A stretch of DNA of 64,000 bases. Origin: Adenanthera pavonina. Taxonomy: Eukaryota; Streptophyta; Magnoliopsida; Fabales; Fabaceae. The notes beneath the pieces were generated by a model. It was not told the DNA's origin. It saw only the letters and a program-made list of their open reading frames with translations, and did not search any database. The stretch is from positions 186,001-250,000 of the forward strand of contig JAIVEN010000044.1 in the NCBI GenBank assembly GCA_026686845.1, in the 5' to 3' direction. Shown in pieces: positions 37,760-51,936 of the stretch (positions are counted from its first letter, which is position 1; every line of letters begins with the position of its first letter). The position numbers and the translations under genes are program-made.

Positions 37760-40700
37760 CCACAAGATTTGGAATTTTAAGCGACCTAGGGGGTTTATGC
37801 GGCTTACTCACAACAAGTCGAGTCCAGTAGGAAAAAATGTGCACAACTCGGCCTCATCATCACGCCATTTTGGCCAAACGATCCATCTTTATGAAAATGC
37901 ATTGAAAAGCAAATGAAAACAGAAAATCTCTCGAAATTTGCAACACAAAGAGAGCTAGTGAGTTTATCCGACATCCTCACACCAATTTGAGCCTTGGTTG
38001 ATGAAATAAACACAATCGGATTCCGCTTTAACCTCATTTTGTTTGAAAGTTTCAGGTTTCTAAACATTCATCTGGAGGCTCTACGGAGGAGAATGCCACA
38101 AGATTTGGAATTTTAAGCGACCTAGGGAGTTTATGCGGCTTACTCACAACAAGTCGAGTCCAGTTGGAAGAAACGTGCACAACTCGGCCTCATCATCATG
38201 CCATTTTGGCCAAACGATCCAACTTTAAGAAAATTCATTGAAAAGCAAAAGAAATCAGAAAATCTCTCGAAATTTGCAACACGAAGAGCCCTAGTGAGTT
38301 TATCCGACATCCTCACACCAATTTGAGCCTTGGATGATGAAATAAACACAATCGGATTCCGCTTTAACCTCATTTTGTTTGAAAGTTTCAGGTTTCTAAA
38401 CATTCATCTGGAGGCTCTACGGAGGAAAATGCCACAAGATTTGGAATTTTAAGTGACCTAGGGAGTTTATACGGCTTACTCACAACAAGTCGAGTCCAGT
38501 TGGAAGAAACGTGCACAACTCGGCTTCATCATCACGCCATTTTGGCCAAACGATCCAACTTTATGAAAATGCATTGAAAAGCAAATGAAAACAGAAAATC
38601 TCTCGAAATTTGCAACACGAAGAGAGCTAGTGAGTTTATCCGACATCCTCACACCAATTTGAGCCTTGGTTGATGAAATAAACACAATCGGATTCCGCTT
38701 TAACCTCATTTTGTTTGAAAGTTTCAGGTTTCTAAACATTCATTTGGAGGCTCTACGGAGGAGAATGCCACATGATTTGGAATTTTAAGCGACCTAGGGA
38801 GTTTATGCGGCTTACTCACAACAAGTCGAGTCCAGTTGGAAGAAACGTGCACAACTCGGCTTCATCATCACGCCATTTTGGCCAAACGATCCAACTTTAT
38901 GAAAATGCATTGAAAAGCAAAAGAAAACAGAAAATCTCTCGAAATTTGCAACACGAAGAGAGCTAGTGAGTTTATCCGACATCCTCACACCAATTTGAGC
39001 CTTGGTTGATGAAATAAACACAATCGGATTCCGCTTTAACCTCATTTTGTTTGAAAGTTCCAGGTTTCTAAACATTCATCTGGAGGCTCTACGAAGGAGA
39101 ATGCCACAAGATTTGGAATTTTAAGCGACCTAGGGGGTTTATGCGGCTTACTCACAACAAGTCGAGTCCAGTAGGAAAAAATGTGCACAACTCGGCCTCA
39201 TCATCACGCCATTTTGGCCAAACGATCCATCTTTATGAAAATGCATTGAAAAGCAAATGAAAACAGAAAATCTCTCGAAATTTGCAACACGAAGAGAGCT
39301 AGTGAGTTTATCCGACATCCTCACACCAATTTGAGCCTTGGTTGATGAAATAAACACAATCGGATTCCGCTTTAACCTCATTTTGTTTGAAAGTTCCAGG
39401 TTTCTAAACATTCACCAGGAAGTTCTAGGGAGGAGAATGCCACAAGATTTGGAATTTTAAGCGACCTAGGGGGTTTATGCGGCTTACTCACAACAAGTCG
39501 AGTCCAGTTGGAAGAAACGTGCACAACTCGGCCTCATCATCATGCCAGTTTGGCCAAACGATCCAACTTTATGAAAATTCATTGAAAAGCAAAAGAAATC
39601 AGAAAATCTCTCGAAATTTGCAACACGAAGAGCCCGATTGAGTTTATCCGACATCCTCACACCAATTTGAGCCTTGGATGATGAAATAAACACAATCGGA
39701 TTCCGCTTTAACCTCATTTTGTTTGAAAGTTTCAGGTTTCTAAACATTCATCTGGAGGCTCTACGGAGGAGAATGCCACAAGATTTGGAATTTTAAGTGA
39801 CCTAGGGAGTTTATACGGCTTACTCACAACAAGTCGAGTCCAGTTGGAAGAAACGTGCACAACTCGGCTTCATCATCACGCCATTTTGGCCAAACGATCC
39901 AACTTTATGAAAATGCATTGAAAAGCAAAAGAAAACAGAAAATCTCTCGAAATTTGCAACACGAAGAGAGCTAGTGAGTTTATCCGACATCCTCACACCA
40001 ATTTGAGCCTTGGTTGATGAAATAAACACAATCGGATTCCGCTTTAACCTCATTTTGTTTGAAAGTTCCAGGTTTCTAAACATTCATCTGGAGGCTCTAC
40101 GAAGGAGAATGCCACAAGATTTGGAATTTTAAGCGACCTAGGGGGTTTATGCGGCTTACTCACAACAAGTCGAGTCTAGTAGGAAAAAATGTGCACAACT
40201 CGGCCTCATCATCACGCCATTTTGGCCAAACGATCCATCTTTATGAAAATGCATTGAAAAGCAAATGAAAACAGAAAATCTCTCGAAATTTGCAACACGA
40301 AGAGAGCTAGTGAGTTTATCCGACATCCTCACACCAATTTGAGCCTTGGTTGATGAAATAAACACAATCGGATTCCGCTTTAACCTCATTTTGTTTGAAA
40401 GTTCCAGGTTTCTAAACATTCACCAGGAAGTTCTAGGGAGGAGAATGCCACAAGATTTGGAATTTTAAGCGACCTAGGGGGTTTATGCGGCTTACTCACA
40501 ACAAGTCGAGTCCAGTTGGAAGAAACGTGCACAACTCGGCCTCATCATCATGCCAGTTTGGCCAAACGATCCAACTTTATGAAAATTCATTGAAAAGCAA
40601 AAGAAATCAGAAAATCTCTCGAAATTTGCAACACGAAGAGCCCGATTGAGTTTATCCGACATCCTCACACCAATTTGAGCCTTGGATGATGAAATAAACA

Positions 40701-41100
40701 CAATCGGATTCCGCTTTAACCTCATTTTGTTTGAAAGTTTCAGGTTTCTAAACATTCATCTGGAGGCTCTACGGAGGAGAATGCCACAAGATTTGGAATT
40801 TTAAGTGACCTAGGGAGTTTATACGGCTTACTCACAACAAGTCGAGTCCAGTTGGAAGAAACGTGCACAACTCGGCTTCATCATCACGCCATTTTGGCCA
40901 AACGATCCAACTTTATGAAAATGCATTGAAAAGCAAATGAAAACAGAAAATCTCTCGAAATTTGCAACACGAAGAGAGCTAGTGAGTTTATCCGACATCC
41001 TCACACCAATTTGAGCCTTGGTTGATGAAAAAAACACAATCGGATTCCGCTTTAACCTCATTTTGTTTGAAAGTTTCAGGTTTCTAAACATTCATCTGGA
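37760..41100. repeat. 3-unit higher-order repeat, 1008 bp
   Basis: Three unit types recur. Z has GTAGGAAAAAATGTGC with CCATCTTTATG. X has GAAAATTCATTG, GAGCCC and GGATGATGAAATAAAC. Y has AACTCGGCTTC. The order by half-B start is Z 37804, X 38140, Y 38476, Y 38812, Z 39148, X 39484, Y 39820, Z 40156, X 40492, Y 40828. The two X units at 39484 and 40492 read the same to me, and the Z units at 39148 and 40156 differ at one base (GAGTCC versus GAGTCT). A Y unit is doubled at 38476-39140. Confidence 0.85.
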
Positions 41101-41149
41101 GGCTCTACGGAGGAGAATGCCACAAGATTTGGAATTTTAAGCGACCTAG

Positions 41150-42100
41150 GGAGTTTATGCGGGTTACTCACAACAAGTCGAGTCCAGTTGGAAGAAATGT
41201 GCACAACTCGGCTTCATCATCAAGCCATTTTGGCCAAACGATCAAACTTTATGAAAATGCATTGAAAAGCAAATGAAAACAGAAAATCTCTCGAAATTTG
41301 CAACACGAAGAGAGCTAGTGAGTTTATCCGACATCCTCACACCAATTTGAGCCTTGGTTGATGACATAAACACAATCGGATTTCGCTTTAACCTCATTTT
41401 GTTTGAAACTTCCAGGTTTCTAAACATTCATCTGGAGGCTCTACAGAGGAGAATGCCACAAGATTTGGAATTTTGAGCGACCTAGGGAGTTTATGCGGCT
41501 TACTCACAACAATTCGAGTCCAGATGGAAGAAACGTGCACAACTCGGCCTCATCATCACGCCATTTTGGCCAAACGATCCAACTTTATGAAAATGCTGTG
41601 AAAATGAAATGAAAACAGAACATCTCTCGAAATTTGCAACACAAAGAGAGCTAGTGAGTCAATCCGACATCCTCACACCAATTTGAGCCTTGGTTGATGA
41701 CATAAACACAATCCGATTCCGCTTTAACCTCATTTTGTTTGAAAGTTCCAGGTTTCTAAACATTCATCTAGAGGCTCTACGGAGGAGAATGCCACAAGAT
41801 TTGGAATTTTACGTGACCTAGGGAGTTTATGCGGGTTACTCACAACAAGTCGAGTCCAGTTGGAAGAAATGTGCACAACTCGGCTTCATCATCAAGCCAT
41901 TTTGGCCAAACGATCAAACTTTATGAAAATGCATTGAAAAGCAAATGAAAACCGAAAATCTCTCGAAATTTGCAACACGAAGAGAGCTAGTGAGTCTATC
42001 CGACATCCTCACACCAATTTGAGCCTTGGTTGATGAAATAAACACAATCGGATTCCGCTTTAGCCTCATTTTGTTTGAAAGTTCTAGGTTTTTAAACATT
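41150..42100. repeat. Two-unit-offset pair, 41150-41430 and 41822-42100
   Basis: Both carry GTTGGAAGAAATGTGC, ATCATCAAGCC and ACGATCAAACTTTATG (672-bp offset). A third copy lies at about 33756-34036, 8064 bp (24 units) upstream of the second, sharing GAGTCTATCCGAC and AGGTTTTTAAAC. Confidence 0.7.
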
Positions 42101-44187
42101 CATCTGGAGGCTCTAAGGAGGACAATGCCACAAGATTTGAAATTCTAAGTGAGGTAGGGAGTTTATGGGTCTTACTCACAACAAGTCGAGTCTAGTAGGA
42201 TGAAACGTGCACAACTCGGCCTCATCATCGCGCCATTTTGGCCAAACGATCCAACTTTATGAAAATGCATTGAAAAGCAAATGAAAACAGAAAATCTCTC
42301 GAAATTTGCAACACAAAGAGAGCTAGTGAGTTTATCCGACATCCTCACACCAATTTGAGCCTTGGTTGATGAAATAAACACAATCGGATTCCGCTTTAAC
42401 CTCATTTTGTTTGAAAGTTCCAGGTTTCTAAACATTCACCAGGTAGTTCTAGGGAGGACAATGCCACAAGATTTGGAATTTTAAGCGACCTAGGGGGTTT
42501 ATGCGGCTTACTCACAACAAGTCTAGTCCATGTGGAAGAAACGTGCACAACTCGGCCTCATCATCACGCCATTTTGGCCAAATGATCCAACTTTATGAAA
42601 ATGCATTGAAAAGCAAATGAAAACAAAAAATCTCTCGAAATTTGCAACACGAAGAGAGCTAGTGAGTCTATCCGACATCCTCACACCAATTTGAGCCTTG
42701 GTTGATGAAATAAACACAATCGGATTCCGCTTTAGCCTCATTTTGTTTGAAAGTTCTAGGTTTTTAAACATTCATCTGGAGGCTCTACGGAGGAGAATGC
42801 CACAAGATTTGGAATTTTAAGCGACCTAGGGAGTTTATGCGGCTTACTCACAACAAGTCGAGTCCAGTTGGATGAAACGTGCACAATTCGGCCTCATCAT
42901 CACGCCATTTTGGCCACACGATCCAACTTTATGAAAATACATTGAAAAGCAAATGAAAACAGAAAATCTCTCGAAATTTGCAACACGAAGAGAGCTAGTG
43001 AGTTTATCCGACATCCTCACACCAATTTGAGCCTTGGTTGATGACATAAACACAATCCGATTCCGCTTTAACCTCATTTTGTTTGAAAGTTCCAGGTTTC
43101 TAAACATTCATCTGGAGGCTCTACGGAGGAGAATGCCACAAGATTTGGAATTTTAAGCGACCTAGGGGGTTTATGCGGCTTACTCACAACAAGTGGAGTC
43201 CAGTAGGAAAAAATGTGCACAACTCGGCCTCATCATCACGCCATTTTGGCCAAACGATCCAACTTTATGAAAATGCATTGAAAAGCAAATGAAAACAGAA
43301 AATCTCTCGAAATTTGCAACACGAAGAGAGCTAGTGAGTTTATCCGACATCCTCACACCAATTTGAGCCTTGGTTGATGAAATAAACACAATTGGATTCC
43401 GCTTTAACCTCATTTTGTTTAAAAGTTCCAGGTTTCTAAACTTTCACCAGGAAGTTCTAGGGAGGACAATGCCACAAGATTTGGAATTTTAAGCGACCTA
43501 GGGGGTTTATGCGGCTTACTCACAACAAGTCGAGTCCAGTTGGAAGAAACGTGCACAACTCGGCCTCATCATCATGCCATTTTGGCCAAACGATCCAACT
43601 TTATGAAAATTCATTGAAAAGCCAAAGAAATAGGAAAATTTCCCGAAATTTGCAACACGAAGAGCGCTAGTGAGTTTATCCGACATCCTCACACCAATTT
43701 GAGCCTTGGTTGATGAAATAAACACAATCGGATTCCGCTTTAACCTCATTTTGTTTGAAAGTTTCAGGTTTCTAAACATTCATCTGGAGGCTCTACGGAG
43801 GAGAATGCCACAAGATTTTGAATTTTAAGCGACCTAGGGGGTTTATGCGGCTTACTCACAAAAAGTCGAGTCCAGTAGGAAAAAATGTGCACAACTCGGC
43901 CTCATCATCACGCCATTTTGGCCAAACGATCCAACTTTATGAAAATGCATTGAAAAGCAAATGAAAACAGAAAATCTATCGTAATTTGCAACACGAAGAG
44001 AGCTAGTGAGTTTATCCGACATCCTCACACCAATTTGAGCCTTGGTTGATGAAATAAACACAATCGGATTCCGCTTTAACCTCATTTTGTTTGAAAGTTC
44101 CAGGTTTCTAAACATTCATCTGGAGCCTCTAAGGAGGAGAATGCCACAAGATTTGAAATTCTAAGCGAGGTAGGGAGTTTATGCGGC

Positions 44188-47100
44188 TTACTCACAACAA
44201 TTCGAGTCTAGTTGGAAGAAACGTGCACAATTCGGCCTCATCATCACGCCATTTTGGCCAAACGATCCAACTTTATGAAAATGCATTGAAAAGCAAAAGA
44301 AATCGGAAAATCTCTTGAAATTTGCAACACGAAGAGCGCTACTGAGCTTATCCGACATCCTCACACCAATTTGAGCCTTGGTTGATGAAATAAACACAAT
44401 CGGATTCCGCTTTAACCTCATTTTGTTTGAAAGTTTCAGGTTTCTAAACATTCATCTGGAGGATCTACGGAGGAGAATGCCACAAGATTTGGAATTTTAA
44501 GCGACCTAGGGAGTTTATGCGGCTTACTCACAACAAGTCGAGTCCAGTTGGAAGAAACGTGCACAACTCGGCTTCATCATCATGCCATTTTGGCCAAACG
44601 ATCCAACTTTATGAAAATGCTATGAAAAGCAAATGAAAACAGAAAATCTCTCGAAATTTGCAACACGAAGAGAGCTTGTGAGATTATCCGACATCCTCAC
44701 AACAATTTGAGCCTTGGTTGACGAAATAAACAAAATCGGATTCCGCTTTAACCTCAATTTGTTTGAAAGTTCCAGGTTTATAAACATTCATCTGTAGCGT
44801 CTAAGGAGGACAATGCCACAAGATTTGAAATTCTAAGTGAGGTAGGGATTTATGGGTCTAACTCACAACAAGTCGAGTCCAGTAGGATGAAACGTGCACA
44901 ACTCGGCCTCATCATCACGCCATTTTAGCCAAACGATCCAACTTTATGAAAATGCATTGAAAAGGAAAAGAAATCGGAAAAGCTCTGGAAATTTGCAACA
45001 CGAACAGCGCTAGTGAGTTTATCCGACATCCTCACACCAATTTGAGCCTTGGTTGATGAAATAAACACAATCGGATTCCGCTTTAACCTCATTTTGTTTG
45101 AAAGTTTCAGGTTTCTAAACATTCATCTGGAGGCTCTACGGAGGAGAATGCCACAAGATTTGGAATTTTAAGCGACCTAGGGAGTTTATGCGGCTTACTC
45201 ACAACAAGTCGAGTCCAGTTGGAAGAAACGTGCACAACTCGGCTTCATCATCACGCCATTTTGGCCAAACGATCCAACTTTATGAAAATGCATTGAAAAG
45301 CAAATGAAAACAGAAAATCTCTCAAAATTTGCAACACGAAGAGAGCTAGTGAGTTTATCCGACATCCTCACACCAATTTGAGCCTTGGTTGATGACATAA
45401 ACACAATCGGATTCCGCTTTAACCTCATTTTGTTTGAAAGTTCCAGGTTTATAAACATTCATCTGTAGCGTCTAAGGAGGACAATGCCACAAGATTTGAA
45501 ATTCTAAGTGAGGTAGGGATTTATGGGTCTAACTCACAACAAGTCGAGTCCAGTAGGATGAAACGTGCACAACTCGGCCTCATCATCGCGCCATTTTGGC
45601 CAAACGATCCAACTTTATGAAAATGCATTGAAAAGCAAATGAAAACAGAAATCTCTCGAAATTTTGCAACACGAAGAGAGCTTGTGAGTTTATCCGACAT
45701 CCTCACACCAATTTGAGCCTTGGTTGATGAAATAAACACAATCGGATTCCACTTTAACCTCATTTTGTTTGAAAGTTTCAGGTTTCTAAACATTCATCTG
45801 GAGGCTCTACGGAGGAGAATGCCACAAGATTTGGAATTATACGCGACCTAGGGGGTTTATGCGGCTTACTCACAACAAGTCGAGTCCAGTAGGAAGAAAC
45901 GTGCACAACTCGGCCTCATCATCACGCCATTTTGGCCAAACGATCCAACTTTATGAAAATGCATTGAAAAGCAAACGAAAACAGAAAATCTCTCAAAATT
46001 TACAACACGAAGAGAGCTAGTGAGTTTATCCGACATCCTCACACCAATTTGAGCCTTGGTTGATGAAATAAACACAATCGGATTCCGCTTTAACCTCATT
46101 TTGTTTGAAAGTTCCAGGTTTCTAAACATTCATCTGGAGGCTCTACAGAGGAGAATGCCACAAGATTTGGAATTTTAAGCGACCTAGGGAGTTTATGCGG
46201 CTTACTCACAACAATTCGAGTCTAGTTGGAAGAAACGTGCACAATTCGGCCTCATCATCACGCCATTTTGGCCAAACGATCCAATTTTATGAAAATGCAT
46301 TGAAAAGCAAAAGAAATCGGAAAATCTCTTGAAATTTGCAACACGAAGAGCGCTACTGAGCTTATCCGACATCCTCACACCAATTTGAGCCTTGGTTGAT
46401 GAAATAAACACAATCGGATTCCGCTTTAACCTCATTTTGTTTGAAAGTTTCAGGTTTCTAAACATTCATCTGGAGGATCTACGGAGGAGAATGCCACAAG
46501 ATTTGGAATTTTAAGCGACCTAGGGAGTTTATGCGGCTTACTCACAACAAGTCGAGTCCAGTTGGAAGAAACGTGCACAACTCGGCTTCATCATCACGCC
46601 ATTTTGGCGAAACGATCCAACTTTATGAAAATGCTATGAAAAGCAAATGAAAACAGAAAATCTCTCGAAATTTGCAACACGAAGAGAGCTTGTGAGATTA
46701 TCCGACATCCTAACAACAATTTGAGCCTTGGTTGACGAAATAAACAAAATCGGATTCCGCTTTAACCTCATTTTGTTTGAAAGTTCCAGGTTTCGAAACA
46801 TTCATCTGGAGCCTCTACGGAGGAGAATGCCACAAGATTTGGAATTTTAAGCGACCTAGGGGGTTTATGCGGCTTACTCACAACAAGTCGAGTCCAGTAG
46901 GAAGAAACGTGCACAACTCGGCCTCATCATCACGCCATTTTAGCCAAACGATCCAACTTTATGAAAATGCATTGAAAAGCAAAAGATATCGGAAAAGCTC
47001 TGGAAATTTGCAACACGAACAGCGCTAGTGAGTTTATCCGACATCCTCACACCAATTTGAGCCTTGGTTGATGAAATAAACACAATCGGATTCCGCTTTA

Positions 47101-48820
47101 ACCTCATTTTGTTTGAAAGTTTCAGGTTTCTAAACATTCATCTGGAGGCTCTACGGAGGAGAATGCCACAAGATTTGGAATTTTAAGCGACCTAGGGAGT
47201 TTATGCGGCTTACTCACAACAAGTCGAGTCCAGTAGGAAGAAACGTGCACAACTCGGCCTCATCATCACGCCATTTTGGCCAAACGATCCAACTTTATGA
47301 AAATGCATTGAAAAGCAAACGGAAACAGAAAATCTCTCGAAATTTACAACACGAAGAGAGCTAGTGAGTTTATCCGACATCCTCACACCAATTTGAGCCT
47401 TCGTTGATGAAATAAACACAATCGGATTCCGCTTTAACCTCATTTTGTTTGAAAGTTCCAGGTTTCTAAACATTCATCTGGAGGCTCTACAGAGGAGAAT
47501 GCCACAAGATTTGGAATTTTAAGCGACCTAGGGAGTTTATGCGGCTTACTCACAACAAGTCGAGTCCAGTAGGATGAAACGTGCACAATTCGGCCTCATC
47601 ATCACGCCATTTTGGCCAAACGATCCAATTTTATGAAAATGCATTGAAAAGCAAAAGAAATCGGAAAATCTCTTGAAATTTGCAACACGAAGAGCGCTAC
47701 TGAGCTTATCCGACATCCTCACACCAATTTGAGCCTTGGTTGATGAAATAAACACAATCGGATTCCGCTTTAACCTCATTTTGTTTGAAAGTTTCAGGTT
47801 TCTAAACATTCATCTGGAGGATCTACGGAGGAGAATGCCACAAGATTTGGAATTTTAAGCGACCTAGGGAGTTTATGCGGCTTACTCACAACAAGTCGAG
47901 TCCAGTTGGAAGAAACGTGCACAACTCGGCTTCATCATCACGCCATTTTGGCCAAATGATCCAACTTTATGAAAATGCTATGAAAAGCAAATGAAAACAG
48001 AAAATCTCTCGAAATTTGCAACACGAAGAGAGCTTGTGAGATTATCCGACATCCTAACAACAATTTGAGCCTTGGTTGACGAAATAAACAAAATCGGATT
48101 CCGCTTTAACCTCATTTTGTTTGAAAGTTCCAGGTTTCGAAACATTCATCTGGAGCCTCTAAGGAGGAGAATGCCACAAGATTTGGAATTTTAAGCGACC
48201 TAGGGGGTTTATGCGGCTTACTCACAACACGTCGAGTCCAGTAGGAAGAAACGTGCACAACTCGGCCTCATCATCACGCCATTTTAGCCAAACGATCCAA
48301 CTTTATGAAAATGCATTGAAAAGCAAAAGAAATCGGAAAAGCTCTGGAAATTTGCAACACGAACAGCGCTAGTGAGTTTATCCGACATCCTCACACCAAT
48401 TTGAGCCTTGGTTGATGAAATAAACACAATCGGATTCCGCTTTAACCTCATTTTGTTTGAAAGTTTCAGGTTTCTAAACATTCATCTGGAGGCTCTACGG
48501 AGGAGAATGCCACAAGATTTGGAATTTTAAGCGACCTAGGGAGTTTATGCGGCTTACTCACAACAAGTCGAGTCCAGTTGGAAGAAACGTGCACAACTCG
48601 GCTTCATCATCACGCCATTTTGGCCAAACGATCCAACTTTATGAAAATGCATTGAAAAGCAAATGAAAACAGAAAATCTCTCGAAATTTGCAACACGAAG
48701 AGAGCTAGTGAGTTTATCCGACATCCTCACACCATTTGAGCCTTGGTTGATGACATAAACACAATCGGATTCCGCTTTAACCTCATTTTGTTTGAAAGTT
48801 CCAGGTTTATAAACATTCAT
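44188..48820. repeat. Higher-order repeat of 4 units (1344 bp) with a 6-unit variant
   Basis: Unit types: A (GAGCGCTACTGAGCTTATCC), B (GAGCTTGTGAGATTATCC with TTGACGAAATAAACAAAATC), C (CATTTTAGCC, GCTCTGGAAATTTG, GAACAGCGC), D, E (GAAATCTCTCGAAATTTTGC or a related form) and F (GCAAACG(A/G)AAACAG). The order is A B C D E F (44188-46201), A B C F (46202-47545), A B C D E (from 47546). A recurs at 44188, 46202 and 47546. Insertion or loss of the D-E pair converts the 4-unit form to the 6-unit form. Confidence 0.82.
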
Positions 48821-49182
48821 CTGTAGCCTCTAAGGAGGACAATGCCACAAGATTTGAAATTCTAAGTGAGGTAGGGAGTTTATGGGTCTTACTCACAACA
48901 AGTCGAGTCCAGTAGGATGAAACGTGCACAACTCGGCCTCATCATCGCGCCATTTTGGCCAAACGATCCAACTTTATGAAAATGCATTGAAAAGCAAATG
49001 AAAACAGAAATCTCTCAAAATTTTGCAACACGAAGAGAGCTTGTGAGTTTATCCGACATCCTCACACCAATTTGAGCCTTGGTTGATGAAATAAACACAA
49101 TCGGATTCCGCTTTAACCTCATTTTGTTTGAAAGTTCCAGGTTTCTAAACATTCATCTGGAGGCTCTAAGGAGGACAATGCC

Positions 49183-49206
49183 ACAAGATTTGAAACAAGA
49201 TTTGAA
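49183..49206. repeat. 12-bp tandem duplication (ACAAGATTTGAA twice)
   Basis: ACAAGATTTGAA is present twice in direct succession inside half A, lengthening this unit to 348 bp. Most other units have a single copy. Confidence 0.9.
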
Positions 49207-50538
49207 ATTCTAAGCGAGGTAGCGAGTTTATGGGTCTTACTCACAACAAGTCGAGTCCAGTAGGATGAAACGTGCACAACTCGGCCTCATCATCGCGCCA
49301 TTTTGGCCAAACGATCCAACTTTATGAAAACGCATTGAAAAGCAAATGAAAACAGATAATCTCTCGAAATTTGCAACATGAAGAGAGCTAGTGAGTTTAT
49401 CCGACATCCTCACACCAATTTGAGCCTTGGTTGATGACATAAACACAATCGGATTCCGCTTTAACCTCATTTTGTTTGAAAGTTCCAGGTTTCTAAACAT
49501 TCATCTGGAGGCTCTACGGAGGAGAATGCCTCAAGATTTGGAATTTTACGTGACCTAGGGAGTTTATGCGGCTTACTCACAACAAGTCGAGTCCAGTTGG
49601 AAGAAATGTGCACAACTCGGCTTCATCATCACGCCATTTTGGCCAAACGATCCAACTTTATGAAAATGCTATGAAAAGCAAATGAAAACAGAAAATTTCT
49701 CGAAATTTGCAACACGAAGAGAGCTAGTGAGTTTATCCGACATCCTCACACCAATTTGAGCCTTGGTTGATGACATAAACACAATCGGATTCCGCTTTAA
49801 CCTCATTTTGTTTGAAAGTTCCAGGTTTCTAAACATTCATCTGGAGGCTCTACGGAGGAGAATGCCTCAAGATTTGGAATTTTAAGCGACCTAGGGGGTT
49901 TATGCGGCTTACTCACAACAAGTCGAGTCCAGTTGGAAGAAACGTGCACAACTCGGCTTCATCATCACGCCATTTTGGCCAAACGATCCAACTTTATGAA
50001 AATGCATTGAAAAGCAAATGAAAACAGAAAATCTCTCGAAATTTGCAACACGAAGAGAGCTAGTGAGTTTATCCGACATCCTCACACCAATTTGTGCCTT
50101 GGTTGATGACATAAACACAATCGGATTCCGCTTTAACCTCATTTTGTTTGAAAGTTCCAGGTTTATAAACATTCATCTGTAGCCTCTAAGGAGGACAATG
50201 CCACAAGATTTGAAATTCTAAGTGAGGTAGGGAGTTTATGGGTCTTACTCACAACAAGTCGAGTCCAGTAGGATGAAACGTGCACAATTCGGCCTCATCA
50301 TCGCGCCATTTTGGCCAAACGATCCAACTTTATGAAAATGCATTGAAAAGCAAATGAAAACAGAAATCTCTCGAAATTTTGCAACACGAAGAGAGCTTGT
50401 GAGTTTATCCGACATCCTCACACCAATTTGAGCCTTGGTTGATGAAATAAACACAATCGGATTCCGCTTTAACCTCATTTTGTTTGAAAGTTCCAGGTTT
50501 CTAAACATTCATCTGGAGACTCTAAGGAGGACAATGCC

Positions 50539-50562
50539 ACAAGATTTGAAACAAGATTTGAA
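50539..50562. repeat. 12-bp tandem duplication, second occurrence
   Basis: The same ACAAGATTTGAA doubling, exactly 1356 bp after the first, as expected if the 4-unit block carrying it was duplicated as a whole. I saw no third occurrence. Confidence 0.9.
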
Positions 50563-51936
50563 ATTCTAAGCGAGGTAGGGAGTTTATGGGTCTTACTCAC
50601 AACAAGTCGAGTCCAGTAGGATGAAACGTGCACAACTCGGCCTCATCATCGCGCCATTTTGGCCAAACGATCCAACTTTATGAAAACGCATTGAAAAGCA
50701 AATGAAAACAGATAATCTCTCGAAATTTGCAACACGAAGAGAGCTAGTGAGTTTATCCGACATCCTCACACCAATTTGAGCCTTGGTTGATGACATAAAC
50801 ATAATCGGATTCCGCTTTAACCTCATTTTGTTTGAAAGTTCCAGGTTTCTAAACATTCATCTGGAGGCTCTACGGAGGAGAATGCCTCAAGATTTGGAAT
50901 TTTACGTGACCTAGGGAGTTTATGCGGCTTACTCACAACAAGTCGAGTCCAGTTGGAAGAAATGTGCACAACTCGGCTTCATCATCACGCCATTTTGGCC
51001 AAACGATCCAACTTTATGAAAATGCTATGAAAAGCAAATGAAAACAGAAAATTTCTCGAAATTTGCAACACGAAGAGAGCTAGTGAGTTTATCCGACATC
51101 CTCACACCAATTTGAGCCTTGGTTGATGACATAAACACAATCGGATTCCGCTTTAACCTCATTTTGTTTGAAAGTTCCAGGTTTCTAAACATTCATCTGG
51201 AGGCTCTACGGAGGAGAATGCCTCAAGATTTGGAATTTTAAGCGACCTAGGGGGTTTATGCGGCTTACTCACAACAAGTCGAGTCCAGTTGGAAGAAACG
51301 TGCACAACTCGGCTTCATGATCACGCAATTTTGGCCAAACGATCCAACTTTATGAAAATGCATTGAAAAGCAAATGAAGACAGAAAATCTCACGAAATTT
51401 GCAACACGAAGAGAGCTAGTGAGTTTATCCGACATCCTCACACCAATTTGAGCCTTGGTTGATGAAATAAACACAATCGGATTCCGCTTTAGCCTCATTT
51501 TGTTTGAATGTTCCAGGCTTCTAAACATTCATCTAGAGGCTCTACGGAGGAGAATGCCACAACATTTGGAATTTTACGTGACCTAGGGAGTTTATGCGGC
51601 TTACTCACAACAAGTCGAGTCCAGTTGGAAGAAACGTGCACAACTCCGCCTCATCATCACGCCATTTTGGCCAAACGATCCAACTTTATGGAAATGCATT
51701 GAAAAGCAAATGAAAACAGAAAATCTCTCGAAATTTACAACACGAAGAGAGCTTGTGAGTGTATCCGACATCCTCACACCAATTTGAGCCTTGGTTTATG
51801 AAATAAACACAATCGGATTCCGCTTTAACCTCATTTTGTTTGAAAGTTCCAGGTTTCTAAACATTCATCTGGAGGCTCTAAGGAGGACAATGCCACAAGA
51901 TTTGAAATTCTAAGCGAGGTAGGGAGTTTATGGGTC

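Larger units (their letters stand above)
48554..51264. repeat. 4-unit higher-order repeat, about 1356 bp, two copies
   Basis: 48554-49908 (1355 bp) and 49909-51264 (1356 bp) share the unit order D-E-G-H. G holds GAAAACGCATTG and ACAGATAATCTC and is preceded by the 12-bp duplication. H holds AAAATTTCTCGAAATTTGC. The 1-bp length difference is a lost A in CACACCATTTGAG near 48733. Confidence 0.82.
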
